Made by a program: the position numbers and the translations under genes
Assembly: GCF_002775205.1 (NCBI RefSeq)
Contig: NC_036443.1
Location: forward strand, 31,646,717-31,710,716
Direction of reading: 5' to 3'
From: Xiphophorus maculatus
Lineage: Eukaryota > Chordata > Actinopteri > Cyprinodontiformes > Poeciliidae
DNA length: 64,000 nucleotides
In this document: positions 15,111 through 28,083 of the stretch, piece by piece
Numbering within the stretch: the stretch's first letter is position 1
How the letters are laid out: the number at the start of each line of letters is the position of its first letter
Notes under the pieces: model-generated
The model's input: the letters and a program-made list of their open reading frames with translations, nothing else
Databases searched by the model: none
Told to the model about the DNA's origin: nothing

Positions 15111-16829
15111 TACTATATGTAAAGGTCACTTTTATATATGTTTATTATATGTGGTTATGTTTATTCAGTTAAAAATGCAAATAGAGCTGCTGCTCCCTCC
15201 TCTTTTATTAAACGACTTTTTTTTTGTTTCGTCTTTAATTGCTTAAAATGAGCCACAAACTGTCACTGCTGCTTCTAATAGACCACTGGAGTAGATGATG
15301 AAGTTCTGGTTCCAGTGGAACAGGGTCGACCGGACCATCAGGAGGGAAACAGACTGAAAGTTCTGACTTTAACTTCCCAGTCCAGTAAGGTGCAGACCGG
15401 GTAGAAAACTGGACTGGATCGTTCTGTCCAGGCTGCCGGACCTCAGTTGTGGATCCAGGTTCCTCTGATTTATTCAGCCTGGAACGGATCGAACCAGAAC
15501 CATCCGAATGTTATTTTCCTCAAGATGATTTTAAATATTTTAGATTTCCTCAAAATTTAGATGATTTTTAGTGTTTATGTTCTCTTTCTACCGGTGGAAT
15601 AATTAACTCAGCTCCTTCGTTTGTTATTAACTGAGCGAAGCTAACTGATTAGTTTTACAGTGTTGCTATGTTAGTAAATTAACTGGTTAACCATCTTACA
15701 GAGCTGGTTAATGAATAAATGAAGGCATTACTAGGTCAGTTAGTTGCCAGGTTGGTTAGTTAATGGTCAGCAGGTTAGTTGTTCTGATTCTACTGGGTTT
15801 ATTTAACTATTTCTATATTCGGCTCTGTAATTCCATTAGAAATAATTTGATTCCTCAGAACTCGATTTGGGTCAAAGTGGTTCTGAATGGGTCGCGTTTT
15901 CAAAGTTCTGTTCTGATGTGGTTCTGTGTGAATAACCAGAACTCTCCAGTAGGTTCTGGATCAGAACCGCAGCAACTAGGACAGTTTGGACCGGACCGAT
16001 GGTGTCTATGGTGACAGAGGGGCCCCTGAGGCTACAGAGGAAGACAGCAGAGTGTGTGCATGTGAGTGTGTGTGTGTGTGTGTGTGTTGTGTGTATGTGA
16101 GTGTGTGTGTGTGTGTTGTGTGTATGTGAGTGTGTGTGTGTGTTTACAGTGTGAACAGTCACAGGGTCACGTGATGTAAAGTTGTTTTATGAAACATCAG
16201 CAGGTGACTCGGAACCGAGTCCAGATCAGCACAGAGCCTCCGTTCAGCTGACTGCGCGTTCATGAAAGAGCGTCCGTGCACATGTGCGTGTGTTCGTGGG
16301 TATCTCTGTTCGTGTGTGCGCGTGTCTGTGCATGTGTTGGAATGTAAGTTATTCGACTGCAGGCTGAACCGAGCCGAGCCCAGCTGAGCCGAACCGAACC
16401 GTAACTGGTCGGCATCTTCCAACAGAACCCCGCTGAGAGAAGACAGGCTGACAGAACTCCGAACCAAACCGAACCGCAGATTCTGGTTCTTCACCCCTCA
16501 GTTCAAAGACCATACTCTGTTCAAAACCCATTCACTTTAAAACTCGCTGCTCTCAGCTGAATTCAGCAGGCAGGAACAGTAAACCCAGCAGAGATAGAAC
16601 CAGACAATCGTACCAGAGGGATGTTTCAGACCCGAATCACAGAGCACCTGTTCTAGAACCGGCTCCTTTCAGAACCGGTCCTTTTATCAACAACATTAAT
16701 CTAGAAAAGCAGAAAAACGGAAAAGTATCAGATTCCTGAAGGGAGTCTGGATCGCTCCCGTCAGACACGCCTGCCTCGCTCGCTCCTTCATGCAGCTCGA
16801 GACAACTTGGATTCAGCAGAACCGAGTCT
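15111..16829. other. Intergenic sequence, no gene recognised
   Basis: Holds a tandem AGTTAGTT-rich stretch (15600-15780), the interrupted TG array and CAGAACC words. Nothing conserved was recognised. Confidence 0.5.
16050..16143. repeat. Interrupted (TG)n array
   Basis: Three blocks of TGTGTG separated by TATGTGAG, a higher-order unit of about 34 bp repeated twice. Confidence 0.85.
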
Positions 16830-16836
16830 TACTCAC

Positions 16837-17060
16837 CTGGACCAAGAGGTCTGGTTCGGATCCCGCCGAGTTCCAAAAGCCAGAGAAAAGTTCCGGTGAA
16901 CCAGAGAGAACCGAGCAGAACCCAGGCGGGACCAGGAGCTCCGAGATCCGAACAACAGGTCTGGCTGAGACCCCGCCCCGCTGAGCGGAGACCGGGCGGC
17001 GCCGGCCGGGCGGGCGACCCGCTCACACCCCGCCTCACGGAGCAGCAGGTATCGGTCCGG
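16837..17060 (-). promoter_or_regulatory. GC-rich candidate first exon of an unidentified minus-strand gene
   Basis: CpG-rich at 16960-17040 and bounded on the left by a strong minus-strand donor, GGTCCAG|GTGAGTAAG, at 16837. Other strong minus donors lie nearby: GCTCAG|GTAAGG at about 17219 and TTTG|GTAAGT at about 17983. These suggest a transcript starting here and running left, downstream of abcd1, but I cannot identify its coding exons. Confidence 0.25.
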
Positions 17061-18080
17061 CCCGTACCCAAGGGCGGTTCTGGAATCATGTCAGGTCTGA
17101 GGTAGAACCAGGTCCAGAACCAGGACCAGATCAGGATGAGAACCGGGTCAGAACTTTCTCTCCAGAACCTTACCCATCAGCATCTCCATCACTGAGTTCA
17201 GCATCCAGGTGAAACCTTACCTGAGCTGACGTCATCAAACGTTCTGACCACGTGACTCGGGACTTGACGCGGGAACTTGCTGGTTCTGATGGCAAGACTC
17301 CAGAACTCTCGGTTCTGTTCAACCAGAACGTTCAGAGTTCTGGAAGTCCAGACTAAGGTTCTGGTACTGGTAGAAAACCGAGTCAATGCTGACGATCAGA
17401 ACCAGTGACCTTTGACCTTATTGGAAACAGAACCAGCAGTCGGATGCTTTAGCAGCAGAACTGGGCCAGAGGTTCTGGTTCTGATGGATCTGTCCCAGCT
17501 GTGTTCTGGGCTCAGGACTGGTTCTGTTCTGATACCACATTCACCTCTGGTTCTGATGATCCGGATCCCAATTCTGAGTTGGACTGGTTCTGGTGGATCC
17601 AAACCGCGTCAGACGGAACCGGTCCAGAGAGAGGAAGGAAGAGAGAGGGGAACCGGATCCGTCCGAAAGTGGGCGGAGCCAAAGATCCTCAGAAACCAAA
17701 CAGATTAAATTATTGGAATATTTAATCTCAGATTATTTCAGTTTAAAAAACAAACTGGGTCAGAACACAGGGACGGGTTCTGGTTCTGGAGCAGATCGTT
17801 CTGTTTGGGAAGAACCGAACACTTCCCAGGAATTCTGCAGCTCGGTTCTGTTCGTGGTTCAATGGCCAGAACCTTAAATGGGTTGGTAGAACATAAAACA
17901 GATTCCTCAGTTCCTCCAAACCGGACCGATCTAGAACTCTCCAGAACCGGACCAGAGGTGGAAGCAGCCGTTAACTTACCAAATCGAACGGATTCTGGAG
18001 CAGGAACACCTGATCTGGTTCTGATCTGGTTCTGGATGAGAAGAGAAGTGGGCGGAGCCTCAGCTTCTGGTCAGACCGCT

Positions 18081-18131
18081 TTTATTTTGAAAAACCACAC
18101 AAACAGCAGCGTCAGAAGAAAACATTTTATT
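18081..18131 (-). terminator. abcd1 poly(A) signal candidates
   Basis: Two AATAAA hexamers on the minus strand, at 18131-18126 and 18086-18081, lie about 630-680 bases past the abcd1 stop codon and before any other recognised gene. They would end a 3' UTR of about 0.65 kb. Seen directly as TTTATT on the plus strand; use of either is inferred. Confidence 0.45.
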
Positions 18132-18761
18132 TCCTGTAAAATAAGGCCTCTTCATCATCATGTTTGCCACTTTGATTGGTCGCTGAGCAGCTCAGCTCTG
18201 ATTGGTTCATACAGTTACAGTCAAAAAGGCTCATTACACTCTACAGCTGTCACATGACCTCTGACCCAGGTCATGTGACCTGACGGCGGCCATCAGTCGG
18301 CTGCGTCAGATCCACCGCTTCGGCCAGGTACAGGACACGTGCACGCTGTGACCAGCAGCTTCCTGTCTGATTGGAGCTCACCTGAGAGGGGGCGGAGTCA
18401 TCTGCAACTGAACTGAAGCAGATTGGTTCTGACCGCTGACCCATCAGCGTACTGGTTCTGGTTTAACCGGGTCGTTTGCAGGTGAAGCTCCGCAACCTGA
18501 CAGGTGAGGCTCAGCGACTGCAGCATCATGGATGACATCATCATGTTCTAATAATCAATAACTTAATCAGTTACTAAAAGCTTTGAAATGTGGGACCACA
18601 ACCAGATTCCACACGCCACAGGTGTGTCTGCTGTCAGGGGCAGGTGACCTCTGACCAGGAGCAACGGACAGGAAGGGGCGGAGCCTCAGACAGCAAACAG
18701 GAACTGGTTAAAAGTTTAAATTATGTGGATGCTCAGGTGCGCGGTCAGGTGCGCGCTCCCT

Positions 18762-21700
18762 CTAGCAGAGCGGCGCCGCTGCGTCCTGGCTCTCCGCCGT
18801 CTCCTCGCCCTCCGGCTCCCCCAGCAGCAGCCGCAGCTCAGACAGTCGCTGCTGCATCCTGGGAATCCCGGACAGCTGGTTCTCCAGGCGCTGCTTCTCC
18901 TCCTGCAACAGAACCAGAACCGAAACGTCACCCGGGTTCTGGACCACGTCTGGACCAGAACGGGTCCGCCAGGTAGACTCACCTGCATGGACAGGCGGGC
19001 GGAGGCGTCCAGCGGCTCGAACTTCCAGCCTCCCTCTCCGTCGAACTGCAGCAGGTGGGAGTGGTACTTCCTGTGGGACAGCGGAAGGTCAGCCAAGGTC
19101 AGCCAAGGTCAGCCAAGGTCGGCCGCTGGGCCTCACAAACACAGCAACATGTGTTTCTGACCAGAGGGAGGGTCGGTGGGTGATGGACAGCAGCGCTATC
19201 CCAGCATCCTTTGCAGCCTGGAAGATCTTTCCCTCCACGTCGATGCTGACGGCGCTGGTGCATTCATCCAGGAGGGCGTACCGCGGCCTGCGGGGCAGAC
19301 GGCCAATCAGCTGAGGAGAAACACCACACCGACCAATCGCAGCACTCCATCTTTAAACAGCTGTGTATGATGCCACAGGGAGGCACCATAACCCCCATGT
19401 CAGCGCCTGAACTGGTTGGACTGGTTGGACTGGTTGGACCTGAACTACCAGTGAAGAAGCAGTGAAGGTACCGGTGGTAGAACATGCGGGCCATCCCCAT
19501 CCTCTGCTTCTCGCCGCCAGAGAGAACGTCTTTCCAGTCGCTGACGGATTCCCAGCCTAAAACACACACAGGGTTACTGTGGTACCGCTGTGGTACCGCT
19601 GTGGTACCGCTGTGGTACCGCTGTGGTACTGTGACTGACCGCTCTCCCTGTCCAGGATGTACAGCAGGTGAACGGTACGGAGGATCTCCTCCAGGTCCGA
19701 GTCCGTCAGTCCCTTCTGGACCAAGTCGTCCACCGAGTCCGGATAGATGACCTGGTCTCTGAGGGTTCCCTCCGACATGTAAGGCCTGCTCAGAAACAGA
19801 ACCAGTCAGAACCAGAACCAGCCAGAACCACTGTGGGAACCGGGGTGTTTACCTCTGGGGGATGTAGAACATGTTGTGCGGTTCTGGTCGGTACAGAGCT
19901 CCACCGTAAACGGGCCAGAGCCCACTGAGGATCCTGAACAGCGAACTCTTCCCGCAGCCGTTTGGACCCGTGATCAGAACATTCATCCCGTCTTCCACCT
20001 GCAACACAGAAACACGTCCTGTGACCAGAACCAAGACCAGAACCAAGACCTGGAAGGTTCCCATGATTTTCCAGAACCTTCCCAGCTCAGTAGAAGAGCA
20101 GAATCTCAGTGACTCATCTGGACCCATCAGAACACAAAGGCAGTTCTGTTTCCATCAGTCTTCTCTGGGTCGACCTTTGACCTCCCCAGAACACAATGGG
20201 ATCCTTCACGCCGGACCTGATCCGGTCCTGCAGAAGTTCTGGCCCGGTCCGAGGCGTCTGGCAGAATCCCAGATTCACCTCATTTATTTTAAAGGCTTAG
20301 CCTGATCCAGAACCGGTCGGGGTTCTGATCCGCTCTGATCCAGAACCGGTCGGGGTTCTGATCCGCTCTGATCCAGAACCAGTTGGGGTTCTGATGGGGT
20401 CGTCATCAGCTGGTTCTGACCATAACCTGCCCCAGAAATTCTTATGCTAAACAATAATAATGTTTTTAAACATTTTCAGCTCAAATAACCATAAAAGCAA
20501 AATAATACACAAAGATCAATAAACTTTCATTTCTAAGATTTAACTCTAGAATTCATTTAAAATAAAAACACAAAACAGCAGAACTCAAATTTACCTTAAA
20601 AACAAATTAATATAAAAAACATAATAATCATTAACAGGGAAAACTAACAGTTTGGACGTTTGTAAAAAAAACAACAACAAATAAATAAAAAAGTATTAAA
20701 ATATTTTCTGGCTGTGTAATAAATCTGTATAAAATGACTTTAGCGCTCCCTCTGCTGGCCACCGGCCGGAACTACCACTAACCCATTCACAGCAAAAAAC
20801 CCAAAGAAACCAAACATGTCGGACCGGCCAGTTTATTAGGCACAGCCGCCTGCTAACACAGTCAATCAGCCAATCACAGGGCAGCTCATCAGGCAGGCGA
20901 GGAGAAAACCATCAACGAGCAAAAACCAGGAGTCTTAACACAGCTGATGGTTCCAGACGGGCTGATCTGACCAGAACCCACTAATCTGCTGGGAGTTACA
21001 CCCGGAACCCCGTATCGGGTCTACAGATCAGCCTGATGAACAGCTACAGAACTGAGGTTCTGGATCCACTGGGCCAACTGGAGATTCTGGTTACCATGGT
21101 GATGTAATCGAACCTAAACAGAACCACCTTCACAGCCAATAGAGCGATCAGTGAGACGAACCTGGATGTTGAGGCTGGATACCACAACGTCTCCAGTGGG
21201 CGTAATGATGGGCAGGTTCTCACAGCGAATCCCATTCTCCACGCTGACCACCTGACCTGGAACAACAAACACACCAGGAGCTGGCTGCAGTCACAGGGAA
21301 TGACCAGTACAACAACCTGGAAAAACCTGGAAAAGTTAGGATCAACCTAATAAAAATCAGCATATCTTTGCCAAGAGAAGAACATCTGCAGCAGCTAAGG
21401 AGGCTGGTTGGAACAGTGCTGTAGTACCGGAGACCGGTCTTGGTCTCCAGACTTCTTGATGGTCTCGGTCGTGGAGGACTCTGGATTTGATCTCAACACC
21501 ACAACTGTGGAAATGTCCCTGAATTGCCACCATATTGTCCAGTTTATTTGTTAAAATCTTTGTTTTCACCGGATGCAAAACGTACCGATTCAAATCCCAG
21601 CAATAACGTGACTTACTAACTGCGTGTGTCCCGTCGGCCATCGCCTCCCCTTTAACTGGCACGCAGCGCGGAGACATGCGCAGTGGTTTCCTCTGAGCGC

Positions 21701-24700
21701 CAGAAGATGTCTGTAACCGTCGGTAATAAAAATCCACTACATAAATCATCAGACATGGCGACATGAAACTTCAGCAGCGCTGACGGTGGAACTACGTCAA
21801 ACTTTTATCGTCACTTAGAAAAGAAGCTCCAAGAAAGGTGATGCTAGCTAAGCTAGCTGGACAGAGACAAACTGCTTTCACTAGGAAAAAAGCTGTCAGT
21901 CACTGCGCTGCGTTATTGTTGACTGACGTGTCACTGATATGGGACAACGCTGTGACCAAAAGTCTGCTATACAGTGACGTGACGTTCACGACGATCCGAT
22001 TCTTCTGAACGGCTCTTTACTGTCAGCGACAGGACTGGAGCCTCACTGAGAGCCGCTCTTTGTTCTTGTAATACTCTGGTACTCTGCAGTAGCTATTATT
22101 CTACTTAATTAACTATATAATGATATTTATTTAATCAGCGAATAAATAAAACAAGAAGGGAAGAGCACACAGAGCATGCTCGTTGCTCTTGGGTTGTTCT
22201 CGTCTCCTGTCTTGGTGGCAGATGAGGGAGGGTGAGAACAGTCAGGGTCGCCTGGTGCTTGTTGCTCTTGGTCAGTGTTCATAGTTGAGTGTTTACTGTT
22301 GGTGCAGACAGTGGTGGTTTCTGACATGGGCAACATGGGCAACCGCCCAGGGCGTTATCTTGTTAGGGTCGGCATGAGAAGGATTGTGGCACAGAGATGG
22401 AAGCAAAGCAGAACAAAGAGTTTGAACTGATAATGATCTTGGTTGCATTTATTTCAGCTCTAAGCATTTAATATCTAGATGTTTTTATGGGAATGTGGAT
22501 CTTTCAGATCAACATGCTGTCATGCAGCTCGTGGTTCTGACTACAACATGGCCGTGGAAACGGGTCTGCTGGGCCCACAGCATGACGCTTGGACACAGTT
22601 TCACTTTCTACCAGGTTTTCTAGATTTGTCTTTGACGTTTTGAGTCAAATTCTGGATATTTAAGAAACTGGTTCTGATTGTGCAGAACCTTCAAGTCATC
22701 TGACTGACCCCTGCTGACCTCTGACCCTGCTGACCTCTGATCTGCAGCGGGCCGCTGATCCTCTGGCCCTGCAGGACCGCCGCTCCTCGGCGGGTTGCCG
22801 GTTCCTCCGGGTCGGCGGAGCGGCGGTAGATTCCTCGGCTCACGTCCTCAAACACGACAAACATCTCCCAGACGCGGGACGTGTAGCCGGCCAGCTCCGT
22901 CACCTGCACACAACACCTGAGGTCAGCCGCCCGCCTGGGGGGGCGTGGCCTGTCAGCGGGGGCGGGGCATGCTGACCTCCTTGTAGGAGCTCATGATCCT
23001 CTCCACGGCGTCGGCGGCGGCGTTCAGGAGGTTTCTGGCCGTGGTGAAGGCCTGCGTTCGCTCGCTGACCAAATCCTCCTCCTTCATCACCATGGCCGCC
23101 CGCTTCACCTCCTCAGAGTCTGCACACCAAGGGTCAGAGGTCACAAGCTGCCGCCGCAGCCTCCGGCCCACCGCAGGGGGGCGGAGCTTACCATTTTTGG
23201 AGTATCCTGTGGCGGTGATGATGGGCACGGCCACCATGACGAGGCCGGATGCGCTCCAGACGTACTTCATGAGGAACTGCTCCAGCATGACGTACCAGAG
23301 CCGCTTCAGCAGAATCTGATGGATCTGAGACGACAGGGAGGCGTAGCTCCGCTGCAGCTGGGACAGCTCCACCTGCACACCAACAGCGCTCCATCGGTCG
23401 GAGAATCAAACGCACCCAGAAAGCAACCGTGCTGCCTCGGTCTGAGAATCAAACACTCTCTTCTGTAGAAAGTGTCGGCCCTCAGCAGGGGGCGCTCACC
23501 TTGTGTCCGGCGTAAAAGGCGATCTCCTCGGAGTTGGCGATGATGCGCGAGTGCATGTAGCGCAGGTCTCCCTTCCTCTTCGCCTCCTCGGCCACCAGCT
23601 TCCCAAAGTGCGGCGAACAGGAGCGCAGCACCTTGGCGGTGAGCGCCACCACCAGGCCGGCGATGGCGGAGGGCCATGTGGTGTTGGCCCCTGCAGGAGG
23701 ACACCATCAGGCCAGGTACAGGTGAGCATCAGGTGCGGCGGCGGCAGTGTACCTTTGGACTGGGCGGTGCGCAGCAGCGTGTAGCAGGTGACCACCACGT
23801 CCAGGATGGGCTTGGTCAGGTTGGAGTACAGGTGAGCGACGGAGGCAGAGAACATGACGATGTCCTCGGTCAGAGACTGGTCAGGGTTGGACAGACGGCC
23901 GTCCATGTTGCTGATGCGGTAATACGTCTGTAAAGGAGCGGAGCTTTAGACTCGCCTGGAGAAGGCGGGTCAACAGGTGTACAGCAGGTCTCACCTGGTT
24001 GGTAAAGTACAGCTGATAGGCGTGGCTGACCAATCGGCTCCTGAAGCTCAGGGTCAGCTGACCCTCCAGGAATCTGATGGCACTGTTGATGAACGTCGCA
24101 GGAACTGCGACGAGGAGCCACTTGGACAGCTGCAGCACGAAGGCGCGCGGATCTTTCTGCACGATGCACCTGACGATCATACCTGAGAGATCAAACCAGA
24201 CCATCAGGATGACCTGAGACACTCTGGACAGACACCCAGGTAGAGACAGGTGAGGACAGGTGACGCAGGTGCAGACCGTCTAGAGAAGCCACGTAGATGG
24301 ACAGGAAGGTGCGGGACATCAGGGTGACGGAGTGCAGAGCGAGCAGGCCAAACTCTGGGCACAGTAACCGTGGAAACAGGAGCTTCAGCAGGTGAGACAG
24401 TCTGAGGACGAAGTCTCTGTTGACTGATGGAGACCTGTGGACAGGTAGAGTCCAGGTGAGACCAGGTGCTAACTGATCAGGTGTATCACATCATCTCCTG
24501 TCACCTGTCCACTTTCCTCTTCTTCTTCTCATCTTCACTGCCCTCCACAGTGCTGACCACGCCCACAGGTGTTTTAGTCCCGCCTTCCTGATCACCTGCT
24601 GCCCCTCTCTGGAGGAACAACACACTCAGTCACCTGCAGTCTTCCCCTCACCTTTGACCTTCAGGTGTGTGTCTCACCTGTAGCCTCCTCCACACGTACG

Positions 24701-24806
24701 GAGACAGCTTTTTGACAGCGTAGGCGGTGATCAGGATGGCGGCCATCTTCCTGAGTCTGGAGCTCCGCCTCAGCTGAGCTGGCAGCTTCTCATTGGCCAG
24801 CTGCAT
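18762..24806 (-). CDS. abcd1: ABCD1 peroxisomal ABC half-transporter (very-long-chain acyl-CoA importer), complete CDS
   Basis: Sixteen coding exons, all with GT/AG introns and consistent phase: 24806-24678, 24608-24505, 24434-24277, 24182-23995, 23927-23753, 23690-23500, 23372-23192, 23119-22977, 22903-22735, 21256-21162, 19998-19853, 19785-19640, 19556-19472, 19287-19162, 19070-18983, 18902-18762. Total 2265 nt, 754 aa (human ABCD1 is 745). Visible parts: a peroxisome-targeting-like segment [18 protein letters not shown] (about 80-100); the transmembrane domain, with [12 protein letters not shown], the EAA-like motif, at about 304-315; Walker [10 protein letters not shown] (about 522-530); signature LSGGEKQR (about 620-627); Walker B YALLDE (about 640-645); switch histidine in SITHR (about 674). 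Family knowledge: the dimer moves very-long-chain acyl-CoAs into peroxisomes for beta-oxidation. The start at MQLANEKL gives an N terminus close to the human length; an in-frame ATG at 24902 would require the acceptor at 24860 to go unused. ABCD2 is the alternative, since some residues resemble it; [17 protein letters not shown] and linkage to hcfc1 and irak1 favour ABCD1. Confidence 0.95.
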
Positions 24807-25266
24807 GATAACAGCCAGCCGACCAATCAGAGCCTGGATCCTGAGAGCCTGACGCTCCACCTGTGCACAGGTAAGGAACGGCCTCGACTGAAGCTCTCCC
24901 AACTTCTGCTCATAAAAAAGTAACTTTTACTTAAAGTCAAATTTAATGAGGTACTATTTACTTTTAAGAAATTTTACTACATTAATTTAATTAAATTTAA
25001 TTTTATTTACATTAATTTAGTGATCTTTCCATCTCTGTGTTTCTATACGTAGTTCCCACAAGTTTGATTCGAAAGTGTTGCACAAAGCACAGATGAGCAA
25101 CGGCTTCCAGATCAACCAAGAGAAAATATATGAAATAAAATTTAAGATTTTATGTTTGTAATGAATTTCTAATGTTTATATGTTAGATTGGAAAGAAGTG
25201 ACAGCTAATTCTAAGCTTGTGGATCGTTTATTGTTGTCATAGCAACTCCATAGCAACTGTCATAAC

Positions 25267-26548
25267 TAGGCCTGTCACGATAGCAAATTTTGCTCAACGA
25301 TTAATTGTCTAAAAAATTATTGCGATAAACGATAATATTGTTTGAAGACTTTTCCACACTGATTTAATGGAAATGACGTAATAATGATGTGATTTCCTGC
25401 CAAAGATAGATACACTTTATTTTCAAAAGAATATTTAACACTGGAGCTGATAAACTAAATAAACAAAACAACCAAAAACAAAATGGATTCTCAGTCTCCA
25501 TTAACAAAAAACTCACTTGAAAAAAAAAACTAAGCAACATAAAGCCAAAGTGAAAATAAATACTGCATTCAACCTAAAGATTATGAAGTCTGTATATTAT
25601 GTTGCCCTTCAGTAATAATTAGATTTAAATAGAGAAAATGGGCACATCGACTACCTGATGCAATAATTCACACTACATGATTTTTTGCTCCTATTTTTCC
25701 CCTTACAACAATCTTAAAACGTTGGTCTTTCTAAGATTGTGTGGTGTGTTACGGTAGATCATCGTTGCCGCTCCGATCTAAATCAGGGTTTTTCCTGACT
25801 GGGATCTTAACTACACCTGTTGAATGTGACAGGTAGCCAATCAGAAAGCGCGGATTCTCCTCCAGCTTTCTGAGGGTAAATTACCTCAGGGAATCCCAAA
25901 CAGCTGACACGGCGCAACCCGAAGTCCAGCGGACATTGGAGATGATATGTGGAAACAACATTAATGTTTATTCAACATGCAAAGAATATAGAAATGACAA
26001 GGGGAGGAGTTGGAGCGAAATTGCTACCGCAGTTGATAAACCCGGTAACTTTTCAGCTGTTCTTCGTTAACGTGACGTAAACAGGTTATAATGATTTTCA
26101 TTCAGTCAGGACTTTACTCTGACACTAGCCACATGCATTGCAGGTAGATTGTAGTAAAGCATTGATTAATGCTGGTTTTAAAATTAGTTCACTGAACTTG
26201 TAGCCATTATTTTGTTCCCATTGTTGGACACCACACGGCAGGACCGAACCCGATGGAACCGTTATACCTAGGATTTCTGTCGGCTAATGTGTGATCTGTC
26301 AGGTTTTAAAAATGGGCCGACAATCGGCCGACAGCTCTAAGATCGTGTAGTCTGCGCTGGGCTTTACACTAAGGAAATGAGGATGGGGGAGTCAGTGGAG
26401 AGCACCGGAGTTGAGTCTTTTTTCATTCAGTGTCATCAACAGAAAGAGAAAAAGGCCGGAAGAGACGATAATGCCGATAATTAAAATGACCTCGATAGGT
26501 TTAATTTATCGTACGATTAATCGATTTATCGTTTATCGAGACAGGCCT
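25267..26548. mobile_element. Non-autonomous hAT-type transposon, complete, with 8-bp TSD
   Basis: Ends are TAGGCCTGTC (25267) and its inverse GACAGGCCTA (26548), flanked by perfect 8-bp duplications GTCATAAC (25259-25266 and 26549-26556), the hAT signature. Subterminal sequence is AT-rich with repeated CGATAA words at both ends. A second repeat (about 25668-26355) with ends like CACTACATGATTTT and its inverse appears nested inside. No transposase ORF. Confidence 0.8.
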
Positions 26549-26902
26549 AGTCATAACAGTTAGTTACAGATACCTACCAAGATGGCTGCAAAGTTCCCAG
26601 AAGTGTGACATAACGCCCTCTAGTGGAGGCTTAGAGCTACATAACATACCTTATTACCTTAATACAAATTATGCACAGCTTCTTTGTTTCATGATTGTTT
26701 CATGTTTTTATTTTAAACATACGTTTGAATATTAAAGCATTGGCCAAATAATGTCACCATGAACAATGTCTTACATAAAATGTAGAACTTTTCTGACATA
26801 CATTTATCAGTGTATTAAACGTAGGACTCATGTTCAAAGTGTATTCAAAGGCATAATTCGCATTAATAAAAAATGTACAACAAAAGTCTAGTGAGAAATC
26901 TC

Positions 26903-27022
26903 ACGACCCCCTGCAGTACCACCGGGGGCCCATAGGGGCCACGACCCCCTGCAGTACCACCGGGGGCCCATAGGGGCCACGACCCCCTGCAGTACCACCG
27001 GGGGCCCATAGGGGCCACGACC
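26903..27022. repeat. Three-copy tandem repeat, about 38 bp unit
   Basis: Unit beginning CACGACCCCCTGCAGTACCA and ending CATAGGGGC is repeated three times nearly identically, then stops at CACGACCCCCACG. The flank GTTGAAGACCTCTGCTCTAG looks like the end of a hAT-type repeat, so the array may be an amplified transposon terminus. Confidence 0.75.
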
Positions 27023-27319
27023 CCCACGTTGAAGACCTCTGCTCTAGTTTTACATGAACTGTACTGATTATACAGTTGTGGGCCTGGTTCGGTTCCGTTA
27101 GTTCTTGAGGTGACATTTTAACAACCGAACCCCAGAGTCCTGGTCCAGTTCCCCACAGTGGTATAAAGCCTGACAGAACCGGGCTGGGTTCGGGAGAACC
27201 TGGAGTCGGACCGTAACTATGGCAGCTTAACTTACTGAACTGGTTCTGGTTCCATTATTGATACATGAAACATAACGATCGCCGAACTTCTCGGAACTTC
27301 ACGTCGTGCATCCGGACCG

Positions 27320-27620
27320 AACCCTTACCGGCCGGTGTTGGGGAAGCTAGCTAAAGCTAACGGCTAACCGGAACTTTGATGTAGAAATATGTCCAAAACA
27401 GCCAAAGTTTCCGGATCCGACCCGCTTCTGCCGAACAGAACCCGTCCGTCTGGGTCGCAGAGAGTCCCGCTGCTGAAGCAGAACCCTTACCTCATGGTCG
27501 AACCGGTCCGGAACGAGCTGGTGTCGGGAGAAAGTTTAGTCCGTGCAGCCTGTTCTGAACCCCGGTCTGACCGCTGCGGCTTCCCGCCGCTGTGAGGACC
27601 GAGTGTTACGCAACGAGCTG
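27320..27620 (-). promoter_or_regulatory. Candidate abcd1 promoter and non-coding first exon
   Basis: The first abcd1 coding exon starts at a convincing acceptor (24860, preceded by TTCCTTACCTGTGCACAG), so at least one upstream exon is expected. On the minus strand this GC-rich stretch has good donors, ATGAG|GTAAGG at 27491 and CGGCCG|GTAAGG near 27328. Splicing 27491 to 24860 would put a 13-codon upstream ORF in the leader, starting at the ATG next to the donor. Only the splice motifs are seen; the link to abcd1 is inference. The plus strand has a 68-codon ORF here that I do not recognise. Confidence 0.3.
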
Positions 27621-28077
27621 CGAAAGCTGAAGAACGTTCGTCAGCTGTTCAAATTCACAGAATTTATTGTAACGCTAAAGAACGTTCTTTAAGCATCACT
27701 GCAGGCAACACACGTCATACACACACATCTGTTGCACATTAAAACTGTTCCGAAGTTTCGGGAACGTTCTTTCTTTAATGAACATCTGGTGTCGTTCTCC
27801 TGCCTGAAGACCGTCAGGTGATTTTTCCATTCGGGATCCAGGAGCCGGAACCGGAACCTCTCCGAGGCTTTAATGTTCACATGATGTTCTGATCCAGAAC
27901 AACTAGAAGCTTTGATCTGGTCCGGATCTGCTGCTGTACGACAACGAGAGCAGCAGGGGGCGCTGGAGTGCTTTAGACAAACTGGACTTTCAGTGAGGAG
28001 CACAGAGAGCTGAGAACGGACAGAACCGAACCTCCTGGGTCCATTAACAGAAGCAGAGCAGAAACGTATTCACAAGT

Positions 28078-28083
28078 TTTATT
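28078..28083 (-). terminator. Poly(A) signal, probably of ccdc120
   Basis: AATAAA on the minus strand, with T-rich sequence on both sides in the transcript sense, is the clearest gene 3' end between the ccdc120 stop (30451) and abcd1. It would give a 3' UTR of about 2.4 kb that includes the CA-rich block at 29.05-29.3 kb. A nearer, unnoticed signal cannot be excluded. Confidence 0.4.

Noticed and set aside
22127..22380. Coding exon inside abcd1 intron 9
   Set aside because: GGCAACATGGGCAACCGCCC and nearby words look like transposon-derived sequence; abcd1 exons 9 and 10 join in phase without it.
27389..27595. Plus-strand ORF starting MSKTAKVSGSDPLL
   Set aside because: No family recognised and no following exon found; the same stretch is better explained as promoter or leader sequence of a minus-strand gene.
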